A stretch of 34,940 nucleotides of DNA from an uncultured Eubacterium sp. (GCA_948468465.1 CAOKJJ010000033.1:1-34940), one strand, 5' to 3'; shown: positions 23,946 to 32,977, counted from the first letter of the stretch. Program-made: numbers and translations. Notes: generated by a model from the sequence alone, not told the origin.

Positions 23946-24016
23946 CAAAAGCTATTTTTTGATCTGAATAAAAAATAAAGAAAGTAGCTTTCAATGCTGA
24001 AAAATAGTTCGGGGAA

Positions 24017-24832
24017 TTGAAAAATTTTATAAATACATGTATACTAAAAAATATAGCGAAATATAAAAATCCAGATAATGCTTTTATCGTGGTTGCGAAC
24101 TGGATGCGTAATCATTCCACAATCTCATTTTTGGGTTTGTGGGAACAGATTCACAATTCAAATTTTAAACCTATCGAATTCGATAGGTTTAAAGCAGAAT
24201 CGGGAGATAATGCGTTTACATTAACGCCGCAACAATGGATAAAAGCAACAAACGCAATCGGTATTGTATCAAAATCAGGACGATATGGCGGTACTTATGC
24301 TCATACAGACATTGCTTTTGAGTTTGCATCTTGGATTTCACCAGAATTTAAACTCTATATTATCAAGGACTATCAGCGATTAAAGAAAGAAGAATCAAAC
24401 CGATTAGCGATTGGGTGGGATGCCAAGAGGGAACTTTCAAAAATAAATTACCGAATTCATACAGATGTAGTAAAAGAATTTCTGATAACACCAACATTAT
24501 CCCCGCAGGAAATGGCATATACATACGCATCCGAAGCAGATATTCTTAATATGGCTTTGTTTGGCAAGACGGCGGCGCAATGGAGAAACGAAAAAGGAAT
24601 AAGTGGGAAAACATCTAATATCAGAGATTTTGCTTCGGCAGAGGAATTAGTTGTACTTATCAATTTGGAAGATACGAATGCTGATTTGATAAGACAAGGT
24701 TTATCTAATATTGAACGATTAAAGGTTTTAAGGGAAAAGGCATACCGACAGCTTAAACTTTTGAAAAAGAACCAAGAAATTCTTGCTGCGCTGAAGAAAA
24801 ATCTAATTGAAGGTACGGAAACAAAAGGTTGA
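24017..24832 (+). CDS. KilA-N domain protein (5' end likely truncated)
   Basis: A KilA-N-type DNA-binding protein, a family of phage antirepressor-like and mobile-element proteins. Recognised stretches are IAKYKNPDNAFIVVANWMRN, LGLWEQIHNSNFKPIEFDRF, TPQQWIKATNAIGIVSKSGR and GGTYAHTDIAFEFASWISP. Full-length members have an N-terminal strand (usually with ISLTDIARYKNP) before YKNPD; here only degenerate codons precede it and the only start is TTG 24017, so the N-terminus seems lost. The rest to residue 271 is intact. No phage genes lie nearby; it is an orphan. A degenerate copy of another gene's end follows at 24856. Confidence 0.7.
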   Translation: MKNFINTCILKNIAKYKNPDNAFIVVANWMRNHSTISFLGLWEQIHNSNFKPIEFDRFKAESGDNAFTLTPQQWIKATNAIGIVSKSGRYGGTYAHTDIAFEFASWISPEFKLYIIKDYQRLKKEESNRLAIGWDAKRELSKINYRIHTDVVKEFLITPTLSPQEMAYTYASEADILNMALFGKTAAQWRNEKGISGKTSNIRDFASAEELVVLINLEDTNADLIRQGLSNIERLKVLREKAYRQLKLLKKNQEILAALKKNLIEGTETKG

Positions 24833-24855
24833 TTTTTTTAACAAAATCGCTTATC

Positions 24856-24895
24856 TGGTTTATGAAAGCAGACTTTTCGGATAAAAATAGGAGGA
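24856..24895 (+). repeat. 40-bp direct repeat, copy 2
   Basis: 39 of 40 bases match 22861-22900. It does not belong to any gene here: the KilA-N gene ends at 24832 and a GH2 remnant begins at 24915 on the other strand. It is a duplicated fragment of the 21929-22909 gene's 3' end. Confidence 0.9.
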
Positions 24896-24914
24896 ATCTG
24901 TTAAGTAAATGACA

Positions 24915-25540
24915 TTAAATCAAGGGCGGGCATCCTTCGGCAGAAACCAGAACATGGATCATGCCTTCTGTTTCTCTGGCCCGTACAACAGCCATCACAT
25001 AGCCGTCATAAGTCTCCCATTCCGTATCGTCATACCATCCTTACTGCTTTGTCCGCTTGGCTGCAGAGGGACCGAATTTTTCTGCAATGTCCTGCATAAT
25101 CTTTTTTAATGTCTGCCGGCTGACATCGGGCCGTTTTGTTCAATCGTCGTATAGCGGGTATGATCCAGTTCATGCAGCCTGCTGCAGATCTTACGGTTGA
25201 TGGCGACGCCTGCCGGTCTTTCCGTTCAGACGGAAGCCGTGTACGGCATCTGGAAGAATGGTACGGATACCGAAGGTTCCGGCTGCTCGTCCAGAAGTTC
25301 TCCTTCGCATTCTATTTCAACCCGGCACTGGTACAGGTTTGGCGTATCACAGTCCCAAAGCCTGGGCTGTCCGACACAGATGATATGTCTGGATGATACC
25401 TCGGCGTCCGGGTACATGATGATGGGCTGCTTGTCGCAGGCGATGTTTCTCCGTACTTTTCCAGATAAACCCGAATCTGTGCGTTTTCCCGGACTCTGCT
25501 GATGCTTTTTATGTAGAGGATTTTTGAATTAGCAAGTGCC
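24915..25540 (-). pseudogene. Glycoside hydrolase family 2 remnant
   Basis: Minus-strand fragments of a GH2-type enzyme, broken by frameshifts. From upstream to downstream: the end of a sandwich domain with PRLWDCDTPNLYQCRVEIEC, then FGIRTILPDAVHGFRLNGKT at the start of the barrel, then RKICSRLHELDHTRYTTIEQ, and a C-terminal domain GWYDDTEWETYDGYVMAVVR. The active-site barrel between them is largely deleted. The substrate class of the original enzyme (beta-galactoside or similar) cannot be fixed. It belongs to a run of decayed carbohydrate genes. Confidence 0.75.
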
Positions 25541-25659
25541 GAAAACCTGTCCGGCCGAAAATACACGGAAGAAAAAACCACCGAATTTAGGTGTTTTTTT
25601 CAGTCGTTTTTTTAAAACAGATAGTCGTTTTTTCATTCTCACAAATCCGTACAGCTATT
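25541..25659. other. Junction between GH2 remnant and AraC fragment
   Basis: T-rich stretch (about 25596-25635) with no recognisable gene and no clear ribosome site. It may carry a decayed promoter. Confidence 0.3.
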
Positions 25660-26109
25660 ATGAAGATGGAACTCCATGAAATGAAATTAGCGCAGAAGAT
25701 GGAAATCTGCCGTCTGGCATACCAGGTCTTCTGTGAAGAAAAGAAGATAATTCCTGAATACGATGACTGGAGCGGGGCGAAAGGTGAATGGGAGCTGATG
25801 TGTACTATGGCAAAGCTGTTTTCAAAACTGAAGGATATCGATATATCAGCCGGAAAAGAAGAGATACGTATGCGGCAGATATTGGAAGCAGTGTATGAGA
25901 ATATAAGAAATACGGGGCTTAGCATCCGCTACCAGTTTTCCGCATGGCTTAGGAAGGTGCGGATTGAGCTTGCAAAATGTATCCTTGCTTATATGCCGGA
26001 GATTAAAGTGGCAAACCTTGCGGAAATTACCGGGTTTTCGCCGGACGGGCAGTATTTCAGCAAAGTATTCCGTAAGGAGACGGAGATGACGCCTTCGGAA
26101 TATGGTTAA
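25660..26109 (+). pseudogene. AraC family regulator, truncated and internally deleted
   Basis: 149 residues remain from the in-frame ATG 25660. The C-terminal helix-turn-helix is well kept (WLRKVRIELAKCILAYMPEI, VANLAEITGFSPDGQYFSKV, FRKETEMTPSEYG). The stretch ILEAVYENIRNTGLSIRYQF runs straight into SAWLRKVRIE, so most of the first helix-turn-helix is missing. The N-terminal sensor domain of full proteins (response-regulator or cupin type) is also absent. Probably the former regulator of the neighbouring carbohydrate genes; non-functional as DNA-binding dimer, inferred. Confidence 0.7.
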
Positions 26110-26289
26110 TGGCAGAAAGAGCTGCGGGGAAAAAGTTAGGGGATTTTCAGAAATCGTTTTTTTCAGACAGTTTTTCTTGTAATTCCATTCCTGTTTATCG
26201 TGGCAGCGAGTAAAATAATAACATCAGAACCGACATAGAAAAAATGCAGATAATCAGTCGGAAGAAGAATTTCATAAGGAGGAGATAAG

Positions 26290-26478
26290 ATGAAAAAAAG
26301 AATGAAAAGACTGGCTTCTCTGCTCTTAGCCGGAGCTATGGCATTAAACCTTGCCGCATGCGGCAGCGGAAATGACGCAGAGGAGAAGGGAAGTAATGAA
26401 AGCAACGAAAGTAATGAAAGTAAGGAAGATGCCAAGCATCTTGTAGATGGAATTGCTATGGACGGAATTAAAGGATAA
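26290..26478 (+). pseudogene. Solute-binding lipoprotein, N-terminal stub
   Basis: The signal peptide and lipobox of an ABC transporter solute-binding protein: RLASLLLAGAMALNLAACGS, then a Glu/Ser/Asn linker (NESNESNESKEDAKH). It stops after 62 residues, whereas the family has 400 or more. A strong AAGGAGGAG site sits before ATG 26290. Only the translation start region and lipoprotein leader survive. Confidence 0.75.
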
Positions 26479-26482
26479 GATT

Positions 26483-26632
26483 ATGGGACTGGTATTGAAT
26501 AAAAATCTGGAGATTTTATCACAGATACGCGCTGCCGCAGTGGAGTGCACGTTAAAAAATTTGAAAAGAGATATAGAGAAAGCCTGCAAAGAAGAGGAAG
26601 AATTAAACCGGAGGGAGTTATGGGAAATTTAA
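26483..26632 (+). other. Unrecognised gene remnant
   Basis: A plus-strand frame of 49 residues (MGLVLNKNLEILSQIRAAAV then CTLKNLKRDIEKACKEEEEL) with coding-like composition but no ribosome site. It overlaps the next start by 13 bases and may be the tail of a lost gene. No family recognised. Confidence 0.35.
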
Positions 26633-27218
26633 AAGGAAAGAAAATTCTGGCTTTTGGAGACAGCATTATCGACGGGCATCTGTATAAAAAGGCCGGATTT
26701 ATGGAGTTTGTTGCAGAGCAGGAGGGCATGGAGCTTCGCAAGTATGCGAATAACGGGGCATGTATTCTGCCTGGACTCCGGTAGATGAAGAAGGGCTTGG
26801 CGGTCTGATTTTAGACCAGATCCAAAAAGCCGCAGCAGAGAGAAAGGGAGACAAGCCGGATTATGTCGTATTTGACGGCGGAACCAATGATGCGTACGAA
26901 CCGGTGATGGATAAACTGGGAGACAGGGAGGGAGAGGATTTCGCAGCGGATACCTTTGCGGGGGCTTTCCGGAAAACCATTGCGGCCATACGGGAGTACT
27001 GGCCGGACGCCAGGCCTGTATATGTGGCGGCACACAGGCTCGGTTACCGGGACAGGAGAGTGCAGGAAGAGCTGCACAAGACTGAAATGGCCGTCTGTGC
27101 AAGGATGGGCGTGGCCGTCGCCAACCTCTATGATGATTGCAGCCTGGATACGGCGGACGAAGATATGTGCAGAAAACTTTCTGCAGGACAAAGAAGGAAA
27201 AGCAGAGGCTTGACGTGA
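26620..27218 (+). pseudogene. SGNH/GDSL-type esterase, frameshifted and 3' truncated
   Basis: From ATG 26620 (GGAGGGAG site) the frame reads GKKILAFGDSIIDGHLYKKA, with the block I catalytic Ser, and ends early at TAG about 26784. The matching continuation is in another frame from about 26780: DEEGLGGLILDQIQKAAAER, PDYVVFDGGTNDAYEPVMDK (block III Asn) and PVYVAAHRLGYRD, up to CSLDTADEDMCRK. The last block with the catalytic His/Asp is gone, replaced by the start of GH28-like sequence. Full esterases of this type act on acetylated plant polysaccharides; here it is inactive. Confidence 0.8.
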
Positions 27219-28444
27219 CAAAGCTGCCTTACTGTGCCAAGGGAGACGGAGTTACGCTGAATACAAAGAGCCTGCAGAGTGCGATTGACGATTGCAGACT
27301 GGGGCAGGCCATTTATATCCCGGCGGGAACATTTCTGACCGGAGCTCTGCGCCTCCATAGTAATATGGAACTGTATCTGGAGGAAGGGGCGGTTCTTAAG
27401 GGGACGGCGGAACCAGAGGATTATCTTCCACGGATCAGGAGCAGATTTGAAGGGACAGAGCTTGATACGCTAAGCGGCCTTCTGAATCTGGGAGAGCTTG
27501 ACCACCGTGCAGGCTGCACGTCGGGGAATGTGGTAATCCGCGGGAAAGGAACCATAGAAGGCGGCGGGAGGACGCTGGCCGGACGGGTGATTGAGGAGGA
27601 AAGGGAACGCTTAAAGGAGCATCTGCATTCTCTGGGAGAGAGTATTGCAGACTATGAAAATGCGGATACTATACCGGGACGCGTAAGGCCGAGGCTGCTC
27701 CAAATCTGTAATGCCAGAGATGTGTCTGTCAGCGGCATTACCCTAAAAAACGGAGCGTGCTGGAATGTGCACATGATTTATTCGGAAAACATTCTGACTT
27801 ACGATTGCAAGTTTTATTCCAGAAATATCTGGAACGGAGACGGGTGGGATCCGGATTCCTCTAAAAACTGCGTGATCTTCGGATGCTCTTTCGACACGGG
27901 AGACGATGCGGTGGCGGTGAAATCCGGGAAGAACCCGGAAGGAAACCGCATTAACCGTCCCTGTGAGCATATCCGTATCTTTGACTGTAAATGTCTGTTC
28001 GGTCACGGATTTGCAATCGGAAGTGAGATATCCGGGGGAATCAGGGATGTGAGGATCTGGAACTGTGACCTTAGAAATTCTGCATATGGAATTGAGATCA
28101 AGGGAACAAAGAAGCGGGGCGGGTATGTGAAGGAGATCCATGCGGCCTATTGTGTTGTCCCGCGCATTCTGGTTCATTCTGTCGCATACAATGACGATGG
28201 CGAGGCAGCAGAGCATCCGCCGGTATTTGAGAAGCTGTTTTTCTCGGAGACAGAGATTACAGGGGAGTGTTTAAACGAAGAAAAAGGGTGTATGGAAAAC
28301 TGTGTTCATGTGGAACTTGGCGGCTTTGAGGAAGAAGGATATCGGCTTAGGGATGTTATGTTCAGGGACATCCGGTATGGCGAAGGGAGGCGTGGAAATA
28401 GAAAGATACGGATGAAGTATGTGGATGATGCAGTGTTTGAATAA
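27137..28444 (+). pseudogene. GH28 polygalacturonase, 5' truncated
   Basis: An otherwise complete pectin-degrading right-handed beta-helix enzyme. Similarity begins at about 27191 (QRLDVTKLPYCAKGDGVTLN), so the usual N-terminal domain of about 90 residues and the true start are lost. Catalytic-type motifs are kept: NGDGWDPDSS and TGDDAVAVKSG with the acidic residues, GHGFAIGSE with the His, and IEIKGTKKRGG corresponding to the RIK-type site. The frame is open from 27137 through the join with the esterase remnant but has no ribosome site. It would attack homogalacturonan if expressed. A terminator follows at 28506. Confidence 0.8.
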
Positions 28445-28505
28445 AATATGCAGGGAAACGGCCGGACGGCTCTGCTGTGCTTGCCTGTTTAGTAAAGGAT
28501 ATAAG

Positions 28506-28532
28506 AGAAAGTGGAAACACTTTCTTTTTTTT
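28506..28532 (+). terminator. Terminator after the GH28 gene
   Basis: AGAAAGTG (28506-28513), GAAA loop, CACTTTCT (28518-28525), then a run of T. A textbook intrinsic terminator in the plus direction. The rest of the gap to 28604 is empty. Confidence 0.88.
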
Positions 28533-28604
28533 CATCTGGTGACACAACAAGCGTTTCCGGGCAAAGCAGAGCAGATCGGAGAGCTTATTTATTTCATAGC
28601 GTTT

Positions 28605-29870
28605 TCAGACAATGAGGAACGGCTGCCCGGATTCCTGCTTTGGTATGCGGCCGCCTTTCTCACAGGCAAGCGCGCGGTAAAGAGCATCTGTAAACAGATG
28701 TTTCTGGTAAAACAAAGCGGCGTCTTTATCGCTTAATTTTTTTCCTGCGTCAGATTCGCGTGTCAGCAAAGGAATGGAAGCATGTTTTTTCAGCTGCGAA
28801 AGCAAAGGCCGGGATTCTTTGCGAAAGCCAAGTATTTTTGCGTAGGGCATGTAAGAACGGCTGCGCCAGTACAGGCAGTCATCTTTTCGCAGATCTAAAA
28901 GAATGTGCATAAGGACACGGCTGATTCTCGTATAAGCCAGGTCTTTGGATTTTAAACACATGCAAAAATCAGTGAATCCAGTGTAGCCGTCCAGATGCCG
29001 CAGGATGCGGTTCGAAAGCTGCGGCGTACAGTCCGCATATTTGGAAAATCCGTCCTGGGCGTTACGAAGCAGGCAGTAATGCAGCATTTGCGAGCAGTCA
29101 TTTTCATATAAAAACGGATGCTGCTTTTGATAATCCAAAAGCAGCCTGCGGGCTGCATCAGGCATCGCTTTTTCCAGTGTCCTGCTGCCATCGGGCGGAT
29201 GAATGGCTAAAAAACGGCGGATCGCTGTTGCCGAGGGCATTTGTTTTTTCAGCAGGCTGGAATGATAGCCCTGTCCCTGCCGTAAAATCGGGTGGACCTG
29301 CATGACTGGCTGGAAATCCTGGCAGGATTGTTTTGCGATCGCTTTTTGGTATTCCAGTGCAAGGATATTGTTTGGATTTTTTAATATTTCCAAAGCCGCA
29401 GGTGCATCAGATTCCGGCAGCAGCCGCAAAAGGGCGTGTTCTCTCGCGCGCGCAAAACTCAGGCCGTTTTTCAGGCATTCTTGTAACAGCTGTTTGTAAG
29501 CAGGCGGTTCCTGATGGAGCAGCGTGCATATTTTTGCATATGCCTCGCAGGAAGGTGTTTCACAGCCATAGCAGAGCGTATTTACGCAGCCAAGCTGATG
29601 GAGCAAAGCGACTGCCGCTCCTGCAAAGTATTCCGCGCTGGCACAAGACCATAGTGCGGGCAGTTCCAGAACCAGGTCGGCGCCTTCCAAAAGGGCCATT
29701 TTGGCACGCGTATGTTTATCCAGCAGCGCGGGAGCGCCGCGCTGCACAAAGTTTCCGCTCATAACAATGATGATATAGTCAGCGGCAGTTTCTTTTCTGG
29801 CCTGCGCAAGCTGGAAGGCATGGCCGTTGTGAAAAGGGTTGTATTCAGCGATAATTGCGGTTATTTTCAT
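28605..29870 (-). CDS. tmcAL: tRNA(Met) cytidine acetate ligase TmcAL
   Basis: A 421-residue cytosolic enzyme (YlbM/TmcAL family) that acetylates the wobble cytidine of elongator tRNA-Met using acetate and ATP. The nucleotidyltransferase start MKITAIIAEYNPFHNGHAF holds the HxGH motif, followed by SGNFVQRGAPALLDKHTRA and LVLELPALWSCASAEYFA. The helical C-terminal half includes HPILRQGQGYHSS and FLYENDCSQMLHYCLL. Start 29870 follows AAAGGAA; a longer frame upstream has no site. An internally deleted copy of its 3' end lies at 19321-19712. Confidence 0.93.
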   Translation of the reverse strand: MKITAIIAEYNPFHNGHAFQLAQARKETAADYIIIVMSGNFVQRGAPALLDKHTRAKMALLEGADLVLELPALWSCASAEYFAGAAVALLHQLGCVNTLCYGCETPSCEAYAKICTLLHQEPPAYKQLLQECLKNGLSFARAREHALLRLLPESDAPAALEILKNPNNILALEYQKAIAKQSCQDFQPVMQVHPILRQGQGYHSSLLKKQMPSATAIRRFLAIHPPDGSRTLEKAMPDAARRLLLDYQKQHPFLYENDCSQMLHYCLLRNAQDGFSKYADCTPQLSNRILRHLDGYTGFTDFCMCLKSKDLAYTRISRVLMHILLDLRKDDCLYWRSRSYMPYAKILGFRKESRPLLSQLKKHASIPLLTRESDAGKKLSDKDAALFYQKHLFTDALYRALACEKGGRIPKQESGQPFLIV

Positions 29871-29903
29871 AATAAGGTTCCTTTGCTGCATTTGTTTTCC
29901 TTT

Positions 29904-29932
29904 ATTATATATGCGATTTTCGTAAAAATCAA
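29904..29932 (-). promoter_or_regulatory. Predicted tmcAL promoter
   Basis: Minus strand TTGATT (29927-29932), 17-base spacer, TATAAT (29904-29909), 34 bases from the tmcAL start. The -35 overlaps the stop of the MATE remnant. Confidence 0.65.
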
Positions 29933-30078
29933 CCCTGACAGCGGGCGGCATAAGGTCCCATAAACACAATATCCAGCACGATATTGGCAACTCCCGCTAA
30001 AATCATCATGATCATGCTTAAAGCAGGTTTTCCCGCAGCAATCAAATCAATGCAAATAAATTCAAAAAATAAGTATGA
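29929..30078 (-). pseudogene. MATE family efflux pump remnant
   Basis: A 49-residue frame without start reads LIAAGKPALSMIMMILAGVA, then NIVLDIVFMGP, a typical MATE helix and loop. It stops at 29929. The rest of the roughly 450-residue protein is absent. The gap 30079-30211 holds only a -10-like TACAAT near 30175 and no gene. Confidence 0.6.
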
Positions 30079-30211
30079 AAATGTTTGATGGCATGGAGTA
30101 TAAAAAAGGGTAGCGCAAAGCGAACCTCACTAAATTACGGTTTTAGACAGGCTTGAAAAATTGGAGCAATATGGTACAATAGACGTAGCAATCCTTATCT
30201 ATGCTTCTATG

Positions 30212-31774
30212 CTATGCGGTTACAGTCTGTTCAGGAGGATCAGGCGCTTTTGTCGTGGTGGACGCTGCAGCCTTTTTCCTTTTTTCAGTTCTTGGTTCAG
30301 AATGTGCAGATGTTTCAGCAGCTGGTTTGGATTGCTTTTTTCTCTGGGATGTTTCCCCGCTGTTTTTCTCTGTTCTGTTTCCTGAACACTGTGCCTCCAC
30401 CATACGGATTGTGTTTTCGTCAGCCCCATGTTCCCCAAGGAATGCAATGACATTTTTTAATCCCAGCCCTTTGGATTTATTATTTTGGTTCATTACATCT
30501 TCATAATCAGCCGGGCGGAAGTCTGCGTTGTCCCGGATCATATGGTAGATGGCTACAAGCATCTTCCTGGCAATGGCTATGATGGCCTTTTTATGGCCGC
30601 GGCGTTTTTTCAGTGTCTGGTATTTATACCGGAAGTAAGGGCATTTTTTCGTGCTTTTTGTGGCGGCGAGCGCACACTGCACAAGCAGCGGCTTTAAATA
30701 ATGCCCGCCTTTTCCAACCTTTGTGGATTTTTTCTTCCCGGCGCTTTCATTGCTTGCCGGAGCCAGCCCTGCCCATGAAGCCAGTGACGCGCCGTCGCGC
30801 CAGACAGACATATCGGCCCCAATCTCGCCGAGGATATATAGGGCAGAATCTTCCGTAATGCCAACCATGGTAATAAGATGGCGGATAATTTCCGCATATT
30901 TGCAGCGGTAGTGTTCCAGTTTTGCATCGATCATGCGAATGCATTCATTGATGTCATCCAGATGTTTGCGGATGACCTGCAGTTTGTCACGCTGCACCCC
31001 TATAAATTCATAGCCGTGTACACTCTTAAGGATATCCTTACTGGATGCTTTTACACGCCTGTCTACGCGCTGGAGAATTTCGCTGTCATCCACCTCGTCC
31101 GGCTCCGTACTGATAAGGTAGGACATGATGGAAGACGCCGATTTTCCAAACGGGTCAGAAAACACGGAATCCAGCCGCACTTTGGATATGGTCATGGAAT
31201 TCTGGTAGCGGTTCTTTTCAGAAGTGCGCATGTAGGTAAGCTTCAGCCGGTAGCGGCACAGTTCGCGCAGGTCACGGATGTCGGACGGCAGGATGAAGGA
31301 AGCCACAACCAGGTCCATACGGAACAGGTTTGCGATATGTATAGCATCGCGAAAGTCTGTTTTACGGCCTTTTGCCTGCTTTACGTACTTTGGATGTGTC
31401 AGGATGGGTTTTAGCCCATTCTGTTCCAGAATGTCATAGACGGGTATCCAGTATTTTCCGGTAGACTCCATGCAGATGTCCTGGACGCCGTAGTTTTTCA
31501 TCCAGTCAGCCATGCGGCGGATATCGCTGTTTGCCGAAGTGAACTGGCGTACATAAAAAACAGCGCTGAGCGTTTTTGGGTCCGTTTTGCAGACGGCGGC
31601 CATAAGAACAGACTTGTGGACGTCAATGCCTGCACAGACCGGGCGTTTGATATCGGTAACAGGTGAAGTGACAACCCTTGTCCCGTCGTCAAGGACGGCA
31701 GATTTAAGTTCCTGTGAGGAATAGGTTTTTTCAGCCACTGTGCCTTTCATGGATCCATTTTTAAAACATGCCAT
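30212..31774 (-). CDS. IS110 family transposase
   Basis: A 520-residue transposase of the IS110/IS1111 superfamily, which uses a DEDD RuvC-like catalytic site. The N-terminal domain has VCAGIDVHKSVLMAAV (first Asp), ICMESTGKYWIPVYD (Glu) and KTDFRDAIHIANLF (Asp pair). The C-terminal Tnp20 domain has IRHLITMVGITEDSALYILG and LASWAGLAPASNESAGKKKS, with the conserved Ser region. The start at 31774 has AAAGGAG upstream; an extra in-frame start at 31828 lacks one. After about residue 430 a long Lys/Glu-rich tail extends to the stop. No frameshift was seen, so the element may be active. Confidence 0.92.
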   Translation of the reverse strand: MACFKNGSMKGTVAEKTYSSQELKSAVLDDGTRVVTSPVTDIKRPVCAGIDVHKSVLMAAVCKTDPKTLSAVFYVRQFTSANSDIRRMADWMKNYGVQDICMESTGKYWIPVYDILEQNGLKPILTHPKYVKQAKGRKTDFRDAIHIANLFRMDLVVASFILPSDIRDLRELCRYRLKLTYMRTSEKNRYQNSMTISKVRLDSVFSDPFGKSASSIMSYLISTEPDEVDDSEILQRVDRRVKASSKDILKSVHGYEFIGVQRDKLQVIRKHLDDINECIRMIDAKLEHYRCKYAEIIRHLITMVGITEDSALYILGEIGADMSVWRDGASLASWAGLAPASNESAGKKKSTKVGKGGHYLKPLLVQCALAATKSTKKCPYFRYKYQTLKKRRGHKKAIIAIARKMLVAIYHMIRDNADFRPADYEDVMNQNNKSKGLGLKNVIAFLGEHGADENTIRMVEAQCSGNRTEKNSGETSQRKKQSKPAAETSAHSEPRTEKRKKAAASTTTKAPDPPEQTVTA

Positions 31775-32092
31775 AGGGAAAAACTCCTTTCTTAAGTAAA
31801 AGGGCTGTGAAGCAAAAGAAGCCGGCATTGACTGCCGCCCCTGCGGAAACCCTTGTTAATGACGGGTCTATTCATAAGTATACGGGCTATAGGCCTCAAT
31901 CGTTTGTGCAAATGGGACAGCTGCAACTTATAAGTTTGCGGGCTCTGGATCTCCAGGCATTATGACGTGCTCTGTAGTATACCGGCTTGTAATGCCCAGT
32001 ATACTATAGAAACAGTAGAAGGTACAAGGGGATGGATGTAATTTAGATTAAGGATCATTTTTCATAATCGTTTGTGCCGGGAAACCCCGGCA
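31775..32092 (-). ncRNA. Structured leader of the IS110 element, candidate bridge RNA region
   Basis: Some 320 gene-free bases upstream of the transposase. They hold an 8-bp hairpin TAGTATAC/GTATACTA (31975-31982, 31999-32006) with a 16-base loop, a 7-bp GC-rich hairpin TGCCGGG..CCCGGCA (32075-32092), and a 12-base direct repeat AATCGTTTGTGC at 31898 and 32066. IS110-group elements such as IS621 encode a guide (bridge) RNA in such an upstream region. Exact RNA ends and loops cannot be set here, and the element's ends were not located. Confidence 0.35.
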
Positions 32093-32191
32093 TGGACACA
32101 AGTTTGTTAAAAAATCCTAAATGTGTGTGCGCTTTGTTTTGTGCAAGAATGTAAATTTATTTGGATGAATCAAAGTGTATATATCCGGTAG

Positions 32192-32220
32192 TTGTAAAGG
32201 GTACAAAATCAGTATATAAT
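32192..32220 (+). promoter_or_regulatory. Predicted promoter of the RpiR gene
   Basis: TTGTAA (32192-32197), 17-base spacer, TATAAT (32215-32220). A short repeat AATCAGTATA occurs twice in and after it (about 32207 and 32219). 44 bases before the gene start. Confidence 0.65.
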
Positions 32221-32263
32221 CAGTATAGAATCAAAGCATCTAATACTTTGGAGGAAATACAGA

Positions 32264-32977
32264 ATGTTTTCGTACGAAGAAATACAAAAGTATAACGAAA
32301 CGGATATTCGTATTTACAAATATATCGTTTCTGATATTGACAAAATACAATATATGACCATTAGAGAGCTTGCAAAAGAACTTGAGGTATCTACGTCCAC
32401 CATATTGCGCTTTTGCAGTAAAAATAATTTTGACGGGTATTCAGAATTTAAAGAAGCTTTGAAAAAAGAGATTACCTTGCAGGCTGCCTGCCAGCCTATG
32501 GAAGATTTGCAGGAACTTTCGGATTTTTTTACAAGGGCAAATTCAAGTGCCTTTGAGGAAAAATTATTGTTTGCGATTGACGTTCTTAGAAAAGCTGATT
32601 TGATAATCTTTATCGGTATGGGTTCATCAGGAACATTAGCAAAATACGGAGCAAGATATTTTTCCAATATGGGGCATTTTGCCGTAGGGCTTGAAGATGC
32701 GCTTTATCCGATAGATTCTTTTCGCTGGAAGAACACAGTTGTTATTGCTTTTTCAGAAAGCGGTGAAACCGAAAGACTGATTGAAGCAATTAACCAGTTT
32801 AAGAAAAAGAAATGCTGCGTGTTAAGTATTACTAATTCCCCACTATCAACTTTGGCAAAATTGTCGGACTGGAATTTCTCTTATAACTTAAACACGAAAC
32901 GGATTAACGGGGGATATAACGGAACGACACAGGTTCCAGTCATTTTTGTTCTTGAAACACTTGCAAAAAGAATATAA
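32264..32977 (+). CDS. MurR/RpiR family transcriptional regulator
   Basis: A 237-residue regulator. The N-terminal RpiR helix-turn-helix (about residues 1-75) includes MTIRELAKELEVSTSTILRF and FDGYSEFKEAL. The C-terminal SIS sugar-phosphate-binding domain (about 105-225) has DLIIFIGMGSSGTLAKYGAR, VVIAFSESGETERLIEAI and CCVLSITNSPLSTLA. Such regulators sense phosphorylated sugars. Start follows GGAGGAAAT. It ends 8 bases before a terminator, so it may be monocistronic, with the sugar acetyltransferase as a possible downstream target. The target sugar is unknown. Confidence 0.9.
   Translation: MFSYEEIQKYNETDIRIYKYIVSDIDKIQYMTIRELAKELEVSTSTILRFCSKNNFDGYSEFKEALKKEITLQAACQPMEDLQELSDFFTRANSSAFEEKLLFAIDVLRKADLIIFIGMGSSGTLAKYGARYFSNMGHFAVGLEDALYPIDSFRWKNTVVIAFSESGETERLIEAINQFKKKKCCVLSITNSPLSTLAKLSDWNFSYNLNTKRINGGYNGTTQVPVIFVLETLAKRI

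Noticed and set aside
25136..25502. Plus-strand frames over the GH2 remnant
   Set aside because: They are mirror readings of the minus-strand GH2 fragments.
29871..29990. Longer tmcAL start at 29990
   Set aside because: The additional 40 residues do not resemble the family, and the predicted promoter lies inside that stretch.
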